Positions 32,229-41,083 of a stretch of 64,000 nucleotides of DNA are shown here, piece after piece. Every line of letters starts with the position of its first letter. The first letter of the stretch is position 1. The position numbers and the translations under genes were made by a program. This stretch comes from Rhizobium sp. (GTDB lineage Bacteria; Pseudomonadota; Alphaproteobacteria; Rhizobiales; Rhizobiaceae). The notes below the pieces were generated by a model, which made no database searches, was not told where the DNA came from, and worked only from the letters and a program-made list of their open reading frames with translations. The DNA is taken from positions 124,001 to 188,000 of the forward strand of contig JAHHDR010000042.1 in the NCBI GenBank assembly GCA_019739215.1, in the 5' to 3' direction.

Positions 32229-33818
32229 TCAGGCCCAGCGCGCCCGTCCGAACGTGCCGTTGACGCCGATTGCGGAGTCGATGAGATTTTCCAGACGCGA
32301 GTCGTGAATGGTCGGGAACTGCTGCTCCGTCATCCAGAGGACCGGCAGTTCGTCGACGAGAATCTTCTGGACCTTGCTGTAGAGCGCCGCCCTTTCGCTG
32401 TCCGCGGTCAGCACGGCGGCGCGGGCGAAAAGATCATCCACCTCCGGATTCGAATAGCCCTCGGTATTGGTGAACATCACGCCCTTGCGGATGTTGGAGC
32501 TGATGTAGCTCCGGGCCACGCCGAGCGCCGGGTCGCCGTTCTGGTAGAGCATGTTGGACGTCGTGTCGTATTCCCAGTTCGAGATTTTTTCGGCGAAGCC
32601 GCCCGGATCGGTGGTGTCCAGCACCACTTCGATGCCACCCTGCTTGAGGGCCTGCCGGAAATATTCGGCAAGGCGGGTCCACATTTCGCCGAAAGGGACG
32701 ACGAGAAAGTGGATCGTGGCGCGTACCCCATTGGCGTCGGGCTTGAGGCCCATTTCGTCCAGCAGTGCCGCCGCCGCCGCGGCATCGGGCTTGTAGGCCG
32801 TGACATCGGGTTCATAGAATGGCGTCGTCGAGGCGATCGGGCCGGTGGCAGGCTTGCCGAGTCCGAAATTGATCTTGTCGACGATGAAATTCGGGTCGAG
32901 CAGCAGCCGCGCCGCCTTGCGGAAACGAATGTCGTCGAACGGCTTGCGGCGCAGGTTCATCTCGTACCAGAGAACTGGGCTGAAGAACTCGTAGCCCTTG
33001 GTCGTCATCTTGAGATTGGGAAGGCCGGAAAGACGCGGCACGTCGAACGGCTCGATATCGGCGAACTGGGAAAGCTGGGCTTCGCCCGTCTCCATGGCCA
33101 CGGACCGCGATGCCCCGTCCGGAATGATCTTGTAGAAGATTTCCGTCAGCTGGGGCTGGCCCGCGATGTAATAATCCTCGTTGGCGACGAGATGGATGTG
33201 GCTGCCGCGCTGCCATTCCTTGAGCTTGAACGGCCCGGTGCCGATTGGCGTGTCGTTGGCGGGGTTCTTGCGATAGTCGGTGCCGTCATAGATATGCTTG
33301 GGCGCGATCGGCGCCGAGCTGGTCTCGAAGGCCAGAAGAAATGGTCCGAAGGCCTCCTTCAGCTTGAACACGACGGTGTGGTCGTCGGGCGCGGTTATGC
33401 TTTCGCAGCGCTCGAAGACGCCGCGTGCGCGCGGATGCACTTCCTTGAGCATGACGTCGCATGAAAAGACGACATCTGCGGCAGTGAATGGCGTTCCGTC
33501 GTGCCACTTGGCGGTCTTGACCAAGTTGAAAGTGTAGGTCAGCCCGTCGTCGGAGACCTGCCAGCTTTCGGCCAGTTGCGGCCGCGGCTTGAGCTCGAAA
33601 TCATAGTCGAGAAGGCTCTCGTAGATCTTCCCGCCGATGGTGCCGACCGGAATCTGCTGGTTGAGCGGCAATGTCAGCATCGGCGGCTCGGGATTGATGA
33701 TGGCGGTCAGACCGCCGGACGGGCCCTGTGCGTATGCAACCCCATCACGAAACAGGCTCATGGTCGGCAGAGCGATCCCCGCCCCGACGATCATCTTGTT
33801 GAACATGCGTCTTTTCAT
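32229..33818 (-). CDS. peptide/opine-type ABC transporter, periplasmic binding protein
   Basis: A 529-residue SBP family 5 protein. The leader carries a Tat-like motif (KRRMFNKM) and a cleavage region near AYA-Q at about residue 31. Family-5 signatures include LAESWQVSDDGLTYTFNL, KWHDGTPFTAADVVFSCD, GTGPFKLKEWQRG and the paired-lobe sequence around NPANDTPIG. It would bind a peptide, opine or amide and deliver it to the DppBC-type permeases. The amidase in the operon suggests an amide-containing ligand. ATG 33818 has a GGGGAAC-type ribosome site; the longer open frame lacks family-like sequence. It is the first gene of the leftward operon. Confidence 0.9.
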   Translation of the reverse strand: MKRRMFNKMIVGAGIALPTMSLFRDGVAYAQGPSGGLTAIINPEPPMLTLPLNQQIPVGTIGGKIYESLLDYDFELKPRPQLAESWQVSDDGLTYTFNLVKTAKWHDGTPFTAADVVFSCDVMLKEVHPRARGVFERCESITAPDDHTVVFKLKEAFGPFLLAFETSSAPIAPKHIYDGTDYRKNPANDTPIGTGPFKLKEWQRGSHIHLVANEDYYIAGQPQLTEIFYKIIPDGASRSVAMETGEAQLSQFADIEPFDVPRLSGLPNLKMTTKGYEFFSPVLWYEMNLRRKPFDDIRFRKAARLLLDPNFIVDKINFGLGKPATGPIASTTPFYEPDVTAYKPDAAAAAALLDEMGLKPDANGVRATIHFLVVPFGEMWTRLAEYFRQALKQGGIEVVLDTTDPGGFAEKISNWEYDTTSNMLYQNGDPALGVARSYISSNIRKGVMFTNTEGYSNPEVDDLFARAAVLTADSERAALYSKVQKILVDELPVLWMTEQQFPTIHDSRLENLIDSAIGVNGTFGRARWA

Positions 33819-33984
33819 GGTTCCAGTTCCCCATTTTGGCATCGCCGGGCCTTGTTGGCCATTGGCGAAACCATAGCGGACGTCTCCCGCATGAAAAGTC
33901 GCGTGTCGCATTCGAAGCATCGGCTGACGGGTTTCCGGCCGTGAAAAGGCCGCCGGTCCTGCGCCGGCCGGTTAGAATGGACCC

Positions 33985-34410
33985 ATGAGCAGAATTGGAG
34001 ACGACGGAATGGACCTCGAGATGGTGGACTTCATCGAAGATGCCACGCTTCTTTTCATTGCATCGCAGAGTCCGGAGGGGAAGGTCGACGTGTCGCCCCG
34101 GGGTGGCCAGCCGCGGGTGCTCTGGCGTGACGACGAGGGGCGCCTGCTGCTGCCCGACTATATGGGCAACCGCCGCCTGGATACGATCGGCAACGTGCTC
34201 GGCAGGCCGGAGGTCGTGCTTGTCGTGCTCAGGCGCGGCGCCGATCGGTTCCTCAGGCTGCGGGTGCGCGCCGAAGTCTCCACGCGCGAGGCAGACATAG
34301 CGATGTTTCCGGCGGACCGGGACCGGCCGATGACCGTGCTGACATTCACGCCGCATGCCGCCGAGTTCGTTGAGAGCCCGGCCTTCGATCGTGCGGGGGT
34401 TCTGGCTTGA
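33985..34410 (+). CDS. pyridoxamine-5'-phosphate-oxidase-related (split-barrel) protein
   Basis: A 141-residue split-barrel flavin-type protein. ATLLFIASQSPEGKVDVSPRGG begins the core; GRLLLPDYMGNRRLDTIGNVL and PEVVLVVLRRG follow. This resembles PNPOx-like FMN or F420 binders, which reduce or sense small molecules. It is followed, after 28 bp, by a large protein that itself begins with a PNPOx-like segment, so the two may form one redox pair. The promoter should lie in the 166-bp divergent gap shared with the transporter operon. No specific substrate can be assigned. Confidence 0.75.
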   Translation: MSRIGDDGMDLEMVDFIEDATLLFIASQSPEGKVDVSPRGGQPRVLWRDDEGRLLLPDYMGNRRLDTIGNVLGRPEVVLVVLRRGADRFLRLRVRAEVSTREADIAMFPADRDRPMTVLTFTPHAAEFVESPAFDRAGVLA

Positions 34411-34438
34411 TCCGAGCCAGCGGAAGCCGCCCCTCGAC

Positions 34439-35983
34439 ATGATGGACTACTACCACTCCGACAAGGCCATGCATCACCAGGCGGGCCGTCCATCGGTGGC
34501 AAAGCCGTCGGTGGAAGAAGTCCGCATTGCCGGCGCCGGCCTTCGTGACATCTACGGGACGCCCAGCGAGGTCGTCCGAACGAAGGTCTACGATGCGATC
34601 GGGCCTGGTGGCTTGGCCTTCATCGACGAAGCCTGTTTCCTTGTGCTGGCCTCGGTCGCGGCGGGCGGCGACATCGAGGTCGATCTTTGCGGCGGCGGAC
34701 CCATGCGGCTGAACCCCACCGCCAATCGGCAATCCTTCCAGCTCGACGTGCCGGCGGAGTTGCAAGGACTGCCCGGCGCCGGCGAGTGTGCGATCATCGC
34801 CACGGTGCCCGGGCGCTGCGAGGCCCTGCGGATGAACGGGCCCTTCCGGCGCGATCAGACCGGCACTGGCAGCCACCGCGTGATCGATATCGCACCGGAC
34901 GAGATCTTCTTCCATTGTTCGGCGGCGCTCACCAGATCGCGCATTTGGGCGGAGCCGCTGACGGCGCCATGGAGCGGCCAGCGCCAGTTCGTCATTAGCG
35001 ACATCCGCGACGAGGCCCCGGAGGTCAGGTCGTTCCTGCTGCGCCCTTCCGATTCCGCACTGATCGGGGAAATCCTTCCCGGCCAGTATCTGACGATCGC
35101 CGTGCCGCAGGACGCGAGCCAGCCGCCGCGACGCCGGAACTATTCGGTTTCGGGTCGGCCCGGCGAACGGGATATCCGCATCACTGTCCGGCGCATCTCG
35201 GCCGATGGCGTGTCGGGTCTACTGCATTCGCTTGCCAAGGGAGACCTGGTTCTTGCCGATGTGCCCGCGGGGCGTTTCGTGTTCGGCAGCCCGCCGCAAC
35301 GGCCGGCGGTTCTCGTCAGCGCCGGCGTCGGCATTACACCTCTCCTGCCCATGATGGAGTCGATCGTGGCGGAGTGTGCCGAGCGGGACGTCTGGTTCGT
35401 TCACGCCGCCCGGGACGCGCGCCATCATCTGTTCGCGGAGGAGGCCCGACGGCTGGCAGAGCGCTCCGGGGGGCGCGTGCGGCTGTTTTTCGCCTATTCT
35501 CGTCCGTCCGACGGCGAGACCTGCGATCATCGGGGGCGTATCGATGCCGACGTGCTCCAAAACCTGGTGCCGGTCGCCGATGCGGATTTCTACATCTGCG
35601 GACCCGAAGCGTTCATGGCCTCTCTCCGGCAGGGCCTGATCCAGCGCGGCGCCCGCGACGAGGACATCCACACCGAAGCCTTCGGGGCACCCGGGGAGAG
35701 TTTCGCAGAGCGGCTGGCCGGCCGGCCCGAGCGGCGGGTCAAGTTCCTGCAATCGGGCAAGGAGGCGATCTGGCGGCCCTCCAGCGGATCCCTGCTCGAT
35801 CTCGCGCTCGACAGCGACGTGAGCGTGCAATATTCCTGCCGCAACGGCGATTGCCATTCCTGCATCCAGAAGCTCGTCAGCGGCACGGCGGATTATCCGG
35901 CCGGCGAGGTTCCCGTTCTGGCGGAGGGCCAGTTGCTCCTCTGCCAGGCCGTCCCGGTGTCGGATATGGTCATCCGCTGCTGA
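34439..35983 (+). CDS. PNPOx-like / ferredoxin reductase / [2Fe-2S] ferredoxin fusion protein
   Basis: A 514-residue three-part protein. The N-terminal split-barrel segment (about 20-190) resembles the small protein upstream. An FNR-type FAD/NAD module (about 195-425) has RRRNYSVSGRPG for FAD, GVGITPLLPMM for the NAD ribose/diphosphate, and YICGPEAFMASL at its end. The C-terminal plant-type [2Fe-2S] domain (about 430-514) has CRNGDCHSC and a final C in LLLCQAVP, so all four ligands are present. The order matches an oxygenase-reductase or flavohaemoprotein-like electron path from NAD(P)H to an iron-sulphur centre. The partner acceptor is unknown. ATG 34439 or 34442 is likely; the frame extends to 34355 inside the previous gene. 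Confidence 0.85.
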   Translation: MMDYYHSDKAMHHQAGRPSVAKPSVEEVRIAGAGLRDIYGTPSEVVRTKVYDAIGPGGLAFIDEACFLVLASVAAGGDIEVDLCGGGPMRLNPTANRQSFQLDVPAELQGLPGAGECAIIATVPGRCEALRMNGPFRRDQTGTGSHRVIDIAPDEIFFHCSAALTRSRIWAEPLTAPWSGQRQFVISDIRDEAPEVRSFLLRPSDSALIGEILPGQYLTIAVPQDASQPPRRRNYSVSGRPGERDIRITVRRISADGVSGLLHSLAKGDLVLADVPAGRFVFGSPPQRPAVLVSAGVGITPLLPMMESIVAECAERDVWFVHAARDARHHLFAEEARRLAERSGGRVRLFFAYSRPSDGETCDHRGRIDADVLQNLVPVADADFYICGPEAFMASLRQGLIQRGARDEDIHTEAFGAPGESFAERLAGRPERRVKFLQSGKEAIWRPSSGSLLDLALDSDVSVQYSCRNGDCHSCIQKLVSGTADYPAGEVPVLAEGQLLLCQAVPVSDMVIRC

Positions 35984-35989
35984 ACCGGC

Positions 35990-36805
35990 TCAGTGCCGCG
36001 CATTCATGCCGGCGGGATTCATGCCCACGACCCTGCGGAAGATCGCCGAAAATGAACTCGAACTGTCATAGCCCACTTCCCAGGCGACGCGCTGAACGGG
36101 CTGTCCCTGCTGGAGCTTCGGAATGGCCGCCGCCATCCTGCAGGCCTGCCGCCAGGTGTTGAAGCTCATCTCGGTTTCAGCGCGGAACAGACGCTCGAGC
36201 GTCCGCGCACTGGCGCCCGCGGCCTTGCCCCATTCTTCAAGCGTCCGGCGGTCTGCCGGGCGATTGACGAGCGCCTCGCAAATGAGTTTCAGGCGGCGGT
36301 CACGCGGCATGGGAACGGGAGGAGCGCCGACTTCCGTTCGCGGTTCGGCCCGCGAAATCTCGTCGAGGACAAGTGCCGTCAGATGCGGATACATGCCTGC
36401 ATCCCCGCCTTCGTAGATCTCGATCATCCTGAGAAACAATTCCGTCAGCAGCGGCGACAGCCCAAGGACGCCGGCCTGTCCGCCCAGCCGGGTTGCGACA
36501 TCCGGCCGAATATAGAGCGAGCGAAACACACAGGGCACGCCGGGACCCGAGATGCTGTGACCGACCCCGCCGGGCAACCAGGCGGCGCGTCCCGGCTGCA
36601 CCGTCCATTGCCGCTCGCCCGCCACCACCTCCATCGGCGTCGTGGTGGCGCAGATCAGCTGCGCCCGCGCGTGGCTGTGCATCTTTCCCCGCATGCCGAC
36701 GGCGAAATGCGCCTCGTGCGCGACGACCGGGTCGTCGAGCTCATGCAACTCGTCGAGGGTGCGCACCCTTGCCCGCGATGCGTTGCGGCTACCATTGGTC
36801 ATCAT
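35990..36805 (-). CDS. AraC-family regulator with cupin sensor domain
   Basis: A 271-residue regulator. The N-terminal cupin (about 25-120) has HSHARAQLICAT and GRAAWLPGGVGHSI. The C-terminal AraC DNA-binding domain (about 170-268) has two helix-turn-helix units (WGKAAGASARTLERLFRAE and VAWEVGYDSSSSFSAIFRRV). It converges on the fusion oxidoreductase with a 6-bp gap, and is separated from the MocR-type gene, which is also leftward, by 70 bp. It probably responds to a small aromatic or metabolite ligand. Target genes are not evident. Confidence 0.9.
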   Translation of the reverse strand: MMTNGSRNASRARVRTLDELHELDDPVVAHEAHFAVGMRGKMHSHARAQLICATTTPMEVVAGERQWTVQPGRAAWLPGGVGHSISGPGVPCVFRSLYIRPDVATRLGGQAGVLGLSPLLTELFLRMIEIYEGGDAGMYPHLTALVLDEISRAEPRTEVGAPPVPMPRDRRLKLICEALVNRPADRRTLEEWGKAAGASARTLERLFRAETEMSFNTWRQACRMAAAIPKLQQGQPVQRVAWEVGYDSSSSFSAIFRRVVGMNPAGMNARH

Positions 36806-36875
36806 ATGTCCCCATCCTCTCGTCCGTGTCGCTCCGGCGTGCTGCCGAGGACATCCTCGACATCGCCTCCGATCG

Positions 36876-38279
36876 TCATTGGCTCAGGTTGCGCGCCAGG
36901 AAGCTGTAGAACCGCTCGTCATTGGCGCGTGCGACATTCAGCCTTATGCCCGCGGCAGCCGGATTGCCCCTTTCGAGACAGAAGACGCTGCCCGGGGCGA
37001 TGAAAATGCTCTCCTTGGCACCTCGCCGCGCAAATTCGATGTCGTCCATGTGACCCGGCAGGAGAAGATACAGATAATAGCCGCCGCCATTGCCGGTGAA
37101 GAGTTTGCATCCGAGTTCGCCGAGCCGCTGGATCACCTGGATCGCGGCGCCATCGATGCGTTGTGCCAGGCGCTTGAGGTGGCGGTCGTAGTGGCCTTCC
37201 ACGAGGAGCCGGTGGATCAACCGTTCGATATGCCCCGAACTGTTGACGGTCGTCAGCATTTTCAGTTCGGCGAGAGCGCTGATCTGCTCGCGGTTGCCGA
37301 CGACGTAGCCGGCGCGGAGGCTTGCCGACAATGTCTTGGAGAATGTGCCGACGGACATGACCCGGTTGAGCTGGTCGAGCGTTACAAGCCGGCTCGGCAC
37401 GCTGGGTGCCAGGTCGGTGAAGGGATCGTCCTCGACGATCGTCACATTGTGGACAGTGGCGGCATTCAGCAAGGCATGCGCCACCGGCAGGCTGATCGAG
37501 CTGCCGGTCGGATTATGGCCGATCGACTGCGTGAAGAACATTCGCGGCCGCTCCGCCGCAGCCTTGGCGACGAAATCATCGACATCGGGGCCATCCGGAT
37601 TGCGCCGGACGCCCAGCACCCGGACGCGTGCGAGCTTGAGCTTCGCGAACAGCGGATAATAGCCGGGTTCATCCACAAGCACGACGTCGCCGGGTGAGAG
37701 GAACGCGCGGATGATCAGGTCGAGCGCATGGTTCGCCCCGAAGGTGAGCAGGATCTCCTCTTCGGAGGCCCGCAGGTGCTGGGCGCCGAGACGCCTGGCG
37801 ATCTCGCTGCGCAGTGCCGGGAACCCGCGCGCCGATCCGTAGGCATCCGTGCCGGACATGTCGCTTCGGCCGAACAATCCGAGATGGCGCTTGATCTCCG
37901 ACTCCTCCGCCCAGGCCGGAGGGGGACGGCCGTCGCCGACGCGGATCTCGAAATTCTCCTCAAGCTGCGCGCTGAGCAGCGAGGCGATGTCGACAGCCTC
38001 GGCGACATGCCTCGGTCGCCCGCGCCGATTCGCCTCCGGCGGCATCCGGACCTCGAAGCCGGACCCCTGGCGCGAAGCGGCGTAACCCGACGCGACCAGC
38101 CGGTCATAGACTTCGATGACAGTATTTTTGGAAACGCCATAGCGCTCGGCGGCCTTGCGAATGGACATCAGGCGGCTGCCAACGGCGGGCTGGCCGCGCA
38201 GGATTTCTTCCGTCAACTGAGCCGTCAATCTCTCCACCAGCGTTCCCAGTCGCGCCGCCTTGTGTTCGCCTTCTCCCAA
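36876..38279 (-). CDS. MocR/PdxR-type GntR regulator with aminotransferase-like domain
   Basis: A 467-residue protein. The N-terminal winged helix (about 10-80) has SIRKAAERYGVSKNTVIEVYDRL. The rest is a fold-type-I aminotransferase-like effector domain (about 110-465) with the PLP lysine in TFSKTLSASLRAGYVV and FGANHALDLIIRAF. Such regulators bind PLP and an amino compound. The gene is divergent from the HMG-CoA reductase operon, and the 115-bp gap holds a 37-bp inverted-repeat element. It is therefore the likely local regulator of the mevalonate-type locus, although an amino-containing effector would be odd for that pathway. Confidence 0.9.
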   Translation of the reverse strand: MGEGEHKAARLGTLVERLTAQLTEEILRGQPAVGSRLMSIRKAAERYGVSKNTVIEVYDRLVASGYAASRQGSGFEVRMPPEANRRGRPRHVAEAVDIASLLSAQLEENFEIRVGDGRPPPAWAEESEIKRHLGLFGRSDMSGTDAYGSARGFPALRSEIARRLGAQHLRASEEEILLTFGANHALDLIIRAFLSPGDVVLVDEPGYYPLFAKLKLARVRVLGVRRNPDGPDVDDFVAKAAAERPRMFFTQSIGHNPTGSSISLPVAHALLNAATVHNVTIVEDDPFTDLAPSVPSRLVTLDQLNRVMSVGTFSKTLSASLRAGYVVGNREQISALAELKMLTTVNSSGHIERLIHRLLVEGHYDRHLKRLAQRIDGAAIQVIQRLGELGCKLFTGNGGGYYLYLLLPGHMDDIEFARRGAKESIFIAPGSVFCLERGNPAAAGIRLNVARANDERFYSFLARNLSQ

Positions 38280-38297
38280 AGCGATACCCCTTATTAC

Positions 38298-38334
38298 AGG
38301 TACAGTTTAGTGACAATTTTTCACATTTGTACCT
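38298..38334. promoter_or_regulatory. nested inverted repeat in the MocR / HMG-CoA reductase gap
   Basis: Outer arms AGGTACA and TGTACCT (7 bp, perfect) enclose inner GTGA and TCAC, with nearly the same centre of symmetry. The element lies 19 bp beyond the start codon of the MocR-type gene and 61 bp before the HMG-CoA reductase start. It is well placed for a regulator controlling both promoters. Confidence 0.5.
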
Positions 38335-38394
38335 TTTCAGCAATAACAAAATTGTTGATCCTTGTTCAAGAGCAAGATTGCATGGGAGGCGGCA

Positions 38395-39711
38395 TTGGCC
38401 GAAATTCAGACTGGTGGAGTGCGCTCCGTCAATTCCCGACTCGAGAACCTGCGCAACCTGTCGCCAGCCGAACGGATGGCCCGGGTGGCCGACGCGACCG
38501 GACTTGGCGATGCCGACCGGCAGGTCTTCGCGCCCGGCGGCCTGCCGATCGCGCTTGCGAATGGTATGATCGAGAATGTCATCGGCACGTTCGAACTGCC
38601 GATCGGCATTGCCACCAATTTCACCGTCAACGGCAAGGACTACCTCATCCCGATGGCGGTCGAGGAACCCTCCGTGGTCGCCGCCGCATCCTATATGGCG
38701 CGGCTCGCCCGCTTCGGTGGCGGCTTCCTGACATCGAGCAGCGGGCCCGTCATGCGCGCGCAGGTGCAGATCCTCAACGTCAGCGACCCGCATGGAGCCC
38801 GCGCCCGCATCCTTCGCGAGCGGGACGCCATCATCGTCGCCGCCAATGCCAGGGACAAGGTACTGATTTCGCTGGGTGGCGGCTGCCGCGATATCGAGGT
38901 CCATGTGTTTGACGACACGCCTGTCGGACCGATGCTTGCCATGCACCTGATCGTCGACGTGCGCGATGCGATGGGCGCCAACACAGTCAACACCATGGCC
39001 GAGACTGTGGCCCCGATGGTTGAGGCGATCTCGGGCGGCGTGGTCCGCCTGCGGATCCTTTCCAATTTCGCCGACCTCCGGCTGGCCCGCGCCATGGTGC
39101 GGCTCTCGCCCGACACATTGAAGACCGAGGACTATGACGGCGAGCGCATTGCCCGCGGCATCGTCGAGGCCTGCGCCTTCGCCATCGTCGACCCTTACCG
39201 GGCGGCGACGCACAACAAGGGCATCATGAACGGCATCGACCCTGTCGTCGTCGCAACCGGCAATGACTGGCGTGCGATCGAGGCCGGCGCACATGCCTGG
39301 GCCGCGCGCAGCGGACGCTACACATCGCTGTCCAAATGGGAAATCGATGCAAAGGGCCATCTCGTCGGCACGCTGGAAATGCCGATGGCGCTCGGCCTCG
39401 TCGGCGGCGCGACCAAGACGCATCCGGCCGCACAGGCGGCACTGCGCATTCTCGGCGTCGCCTCGGCGCAGGAACTGGCCGAGGTCACGGTCGCGGTCGG
39501 GCTCGCCCAGAACATGGCTGCACTGCGGGCGCTCGCGACCGAGGGCATCCAGCGCGGCCATATGGCACTCCATGCGCGGAATATCGCGATCGTCGCCGGC
39601 GCAGTGGGCGAGGAAATCGAGAAGGTCGCCGCCTCGCTCGCGGCCAATCACGACGTGCGCGTCGACCGCGCCAAGGAATTGCTCGAGTCGATGCGAGGCG
39701 AGACGGCATGA
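38395..39711 (+). CDS. mvaA: hydroxymethylglutaryl-CoA reductase, degradative (class II)
   Basis: A 438-residue soluble enzyme that, by family, oxidises mevalonate with CoA to HMG-CoA using NAD in mevalonate-degrading bacteria. Class II marks are MIENVIGTFELPIGIATNF, EEPSVVAAAS, DAMGANTVNTMAE, the catalytic lysine in HNKGIMNGID, and a C-terminal LATEGIQRGHMALHARN with the catalytic His. The length matches the Pseudomonas mevalonii enzyme (428). The frame opens at TTG 38362, but TTG 38395 has GGGAGG five bases upstream and gives a sensible N-terminus. It is followed by the CoA-transferase-led operon that ends in HMG-CoA lyase, the next enzyme of mevalonate catabolism. Confidence 0.9.
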   Translation: MAEIQTGGVRSVNSRLENLRNLSPAERMARVADATGLGDADRQVFAPGGLPIALANGMIENVIGTFELPIGIATNFTVNGKDYLIPMAVEEPSVVAAASYMARLARFGGGFLTSSSGPVMRAQVQILNVSDPHGARARILRERDAIIVAANARDKVLISLGGGCRDIEVHVFDDTPVGPMLAMHLIVDVRDAMGANTVNTMAETVAPMVEAISGGVVRLRILSNFADLRLARAMVRLSPDTLKTEDYDGERIARGIVEACAFAIVDPYRAATHNKGIMNGIDPVVVATGNDWRAIEAGAHAWAARSGRYTSLSKWEIDAKGHLVGTLEMPMALGLVGGATKTHPAAQAALRILGVASAQELAEVTVAVGLAQNMAALRALATEGIQRGHMALHARNIAIVAGAVGEEIEKVAASLAANHDVRVDRAKELLESMRGETA

Positions 39712-39788
39712 GACCGGTGCAGAGTGTGACAATGGGTAACGACAGCTTGTTGCGGAACCGGCCCTCCGAGGCTTTTCATCGGACGGCA

Positions 39789-39821
39789 TTTGCGGCTTCA
39801 TCGACGCCTTAGAGCCGCAAA
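39789..39821 (+). repeat. 9-bp inverted repeat between HMG-CoA reductase and CoA-transferase genes
   Basis: TTTGCGGCT and AGCCGCAAA are perfect arms around 15 bases, ending 20 bp before the CoA-transferase start. It may be an operator for an internal promoter or an mRNA hairpin. It separates the reductase from the tightly coupled downstream genes. Confidence 0.4.
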
Positions 39822-39841
39822 CACGAATTCCGGGAGGAGCA

Positions 39842-41083
39842 ATGACAGACATGGACACATTCAACGCTTGGAAGGCCCGCCGGTCCGGACCGCTACAGGG
39901 CGTGTCGGTGCTCGACATCACGCGCGTGGTCGCCGGTCCGTTCTGCTCGATGCTGATGGCAGACCTCGGCGCCACCGTGATCAAGGTCGAACACCCTGAT
40001 GAGCCGGACTATGCCCGCACCTTTCCACCCTTCGTCAGCTCGGACGAGGAAGAGCTCAGCGCCTTCTTCGCCCAGTTCAATCGCAACAAGCTGGGCATCA
40101 CGCTGAACCTCAAGTCGCCAGAGGGCAAGGAATTGCTGCGCATGCTGGTGGCGAAGGTCGATATCCTGGTCGAGAATTTCCGGCCCGGGACGATGGAAAA
40201 GCTCGGTCTCGGCTCCGACGTGCTGCACGCGATCAATCCGAAGCTCGTCTATACCGCGATCAGCGGCTTTGGCCGCACGGGCCCCAATGCCTCGAAGCCG
40301 GCCTATGACAATACTGGACAGGCCGCCGGCGGATTGTGGTCGATGAACGGCTATCCCGATCGGCCGCCGGTGCGCGTCGGCACCATCATCGGCGACCTCG
40401 CGGCCTCGCTCTATGCCACGATCGGCACAATTGCGGCGCTCCGCGAAGCCGAACGCACCGGCAAGGGCCAGGTCGTCGACGTCTCGCAGCAGGACTCGGT
40501 GCTGACGCTGACGGAAAATGCGGTGGTGCGCTATACGACGCAGAAGGAAGTCGCCTCGCCGCTGGGCAACGACCATCCCTTCGTCCGTCCCTATGGCCAG
40601 TTCCCCTGCAAGGACGGCTACGTCTTTTTCGGCGGCTATACCGACAAGTTCTGGGCCATCACCTGCGCCATGTTCGGCGAGCCCGACAAGGCGACCGACC
40701 CCGCCATCGACACGATGGAAAAGCGCTTCGACGCCACGGTCGCCGAGACCATCGTCAAGCCGCTGCTGGAGCGCTGGTTCTCGGCCTATACCAAGGCCGA
40801 GCTCGAGGAAATGGCCGGCGACAAGGTGCCGCTCAGCGCCATCAAGACGATCGGCGAAGTGGTGGAAGATCCGCATATCGCCGCCCGCAACATGATCGTC
40901 AATGTGCCGATCGCCGGCAAGCTCATCGGCATGTTCGGCCTGCCGATCAAGCTGTCCGGCCAGGCGAATGCCCCGATCGAGAAGGCCCCTGCCCCCGGCG
41001 AACACAATGCGCTGGTCTTCGCCGAACTCGCGGGGATCGACGCGGCCGAACTCGACCGGCTAAAAGCAGCGAGGGCGATCTGA
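39842..41083 (+). CDS. CoA-transferase family III (CaiB/BaiF type)
   Basis: A 413-residue family III CoA-transferase. Near the N-terminus it has LDITRVVAGPFCSMLMADLGATVIKVE, then the NRNKLGITLNL stretch, and D185 in GTIIGDLAAS, which is the catalytic aspartate of the family. It moves CoA between carboxylic acids. In this operon it may activate an imported acid (mevalonate, HMG or a methylglutaconate-type compound) to its CoA thioester. GGGAGGAG precedes the ATG. The stop overlaps the crotonase start by one base (TGATG), starting a run of coupled genes. Confidence 0.9.
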   Translation: MTDMDTFNAWKARRSGPLQGVSVLDITRVVAGPFCSMLMADLGATVIKVEHPDEPDYARTFPPFVSSDEEELSAFFAQFNRNKLGITLNLKSPEGKELLRMLVAKVDILVENFRPGTMEKLGLGSDVLHAINPKLVYTAISGFGRTGPNASKPAYDNTGQAAGGLWSMNGYPDRPPVRVGTIIGDLAASLYATIGTIAALREAERTGKGQVVDVSQQDSVLTLTENAVVRYTTQKEVASPLGNDHPFVRPYGQFPCKDGYVFFGGYTDKFWAITCAMFGEPDKATDPAIDTMEKRFDATVAETIVKPLLERWFSAYTKAELEEMAGDKVPLSAIKTIGEVVEDPHIAARNMIVNVPIAGKLIGMFGLPIKLSGQANAPIEKAPAPGEHNALVFAELAGIDAAELDRLKAARAI

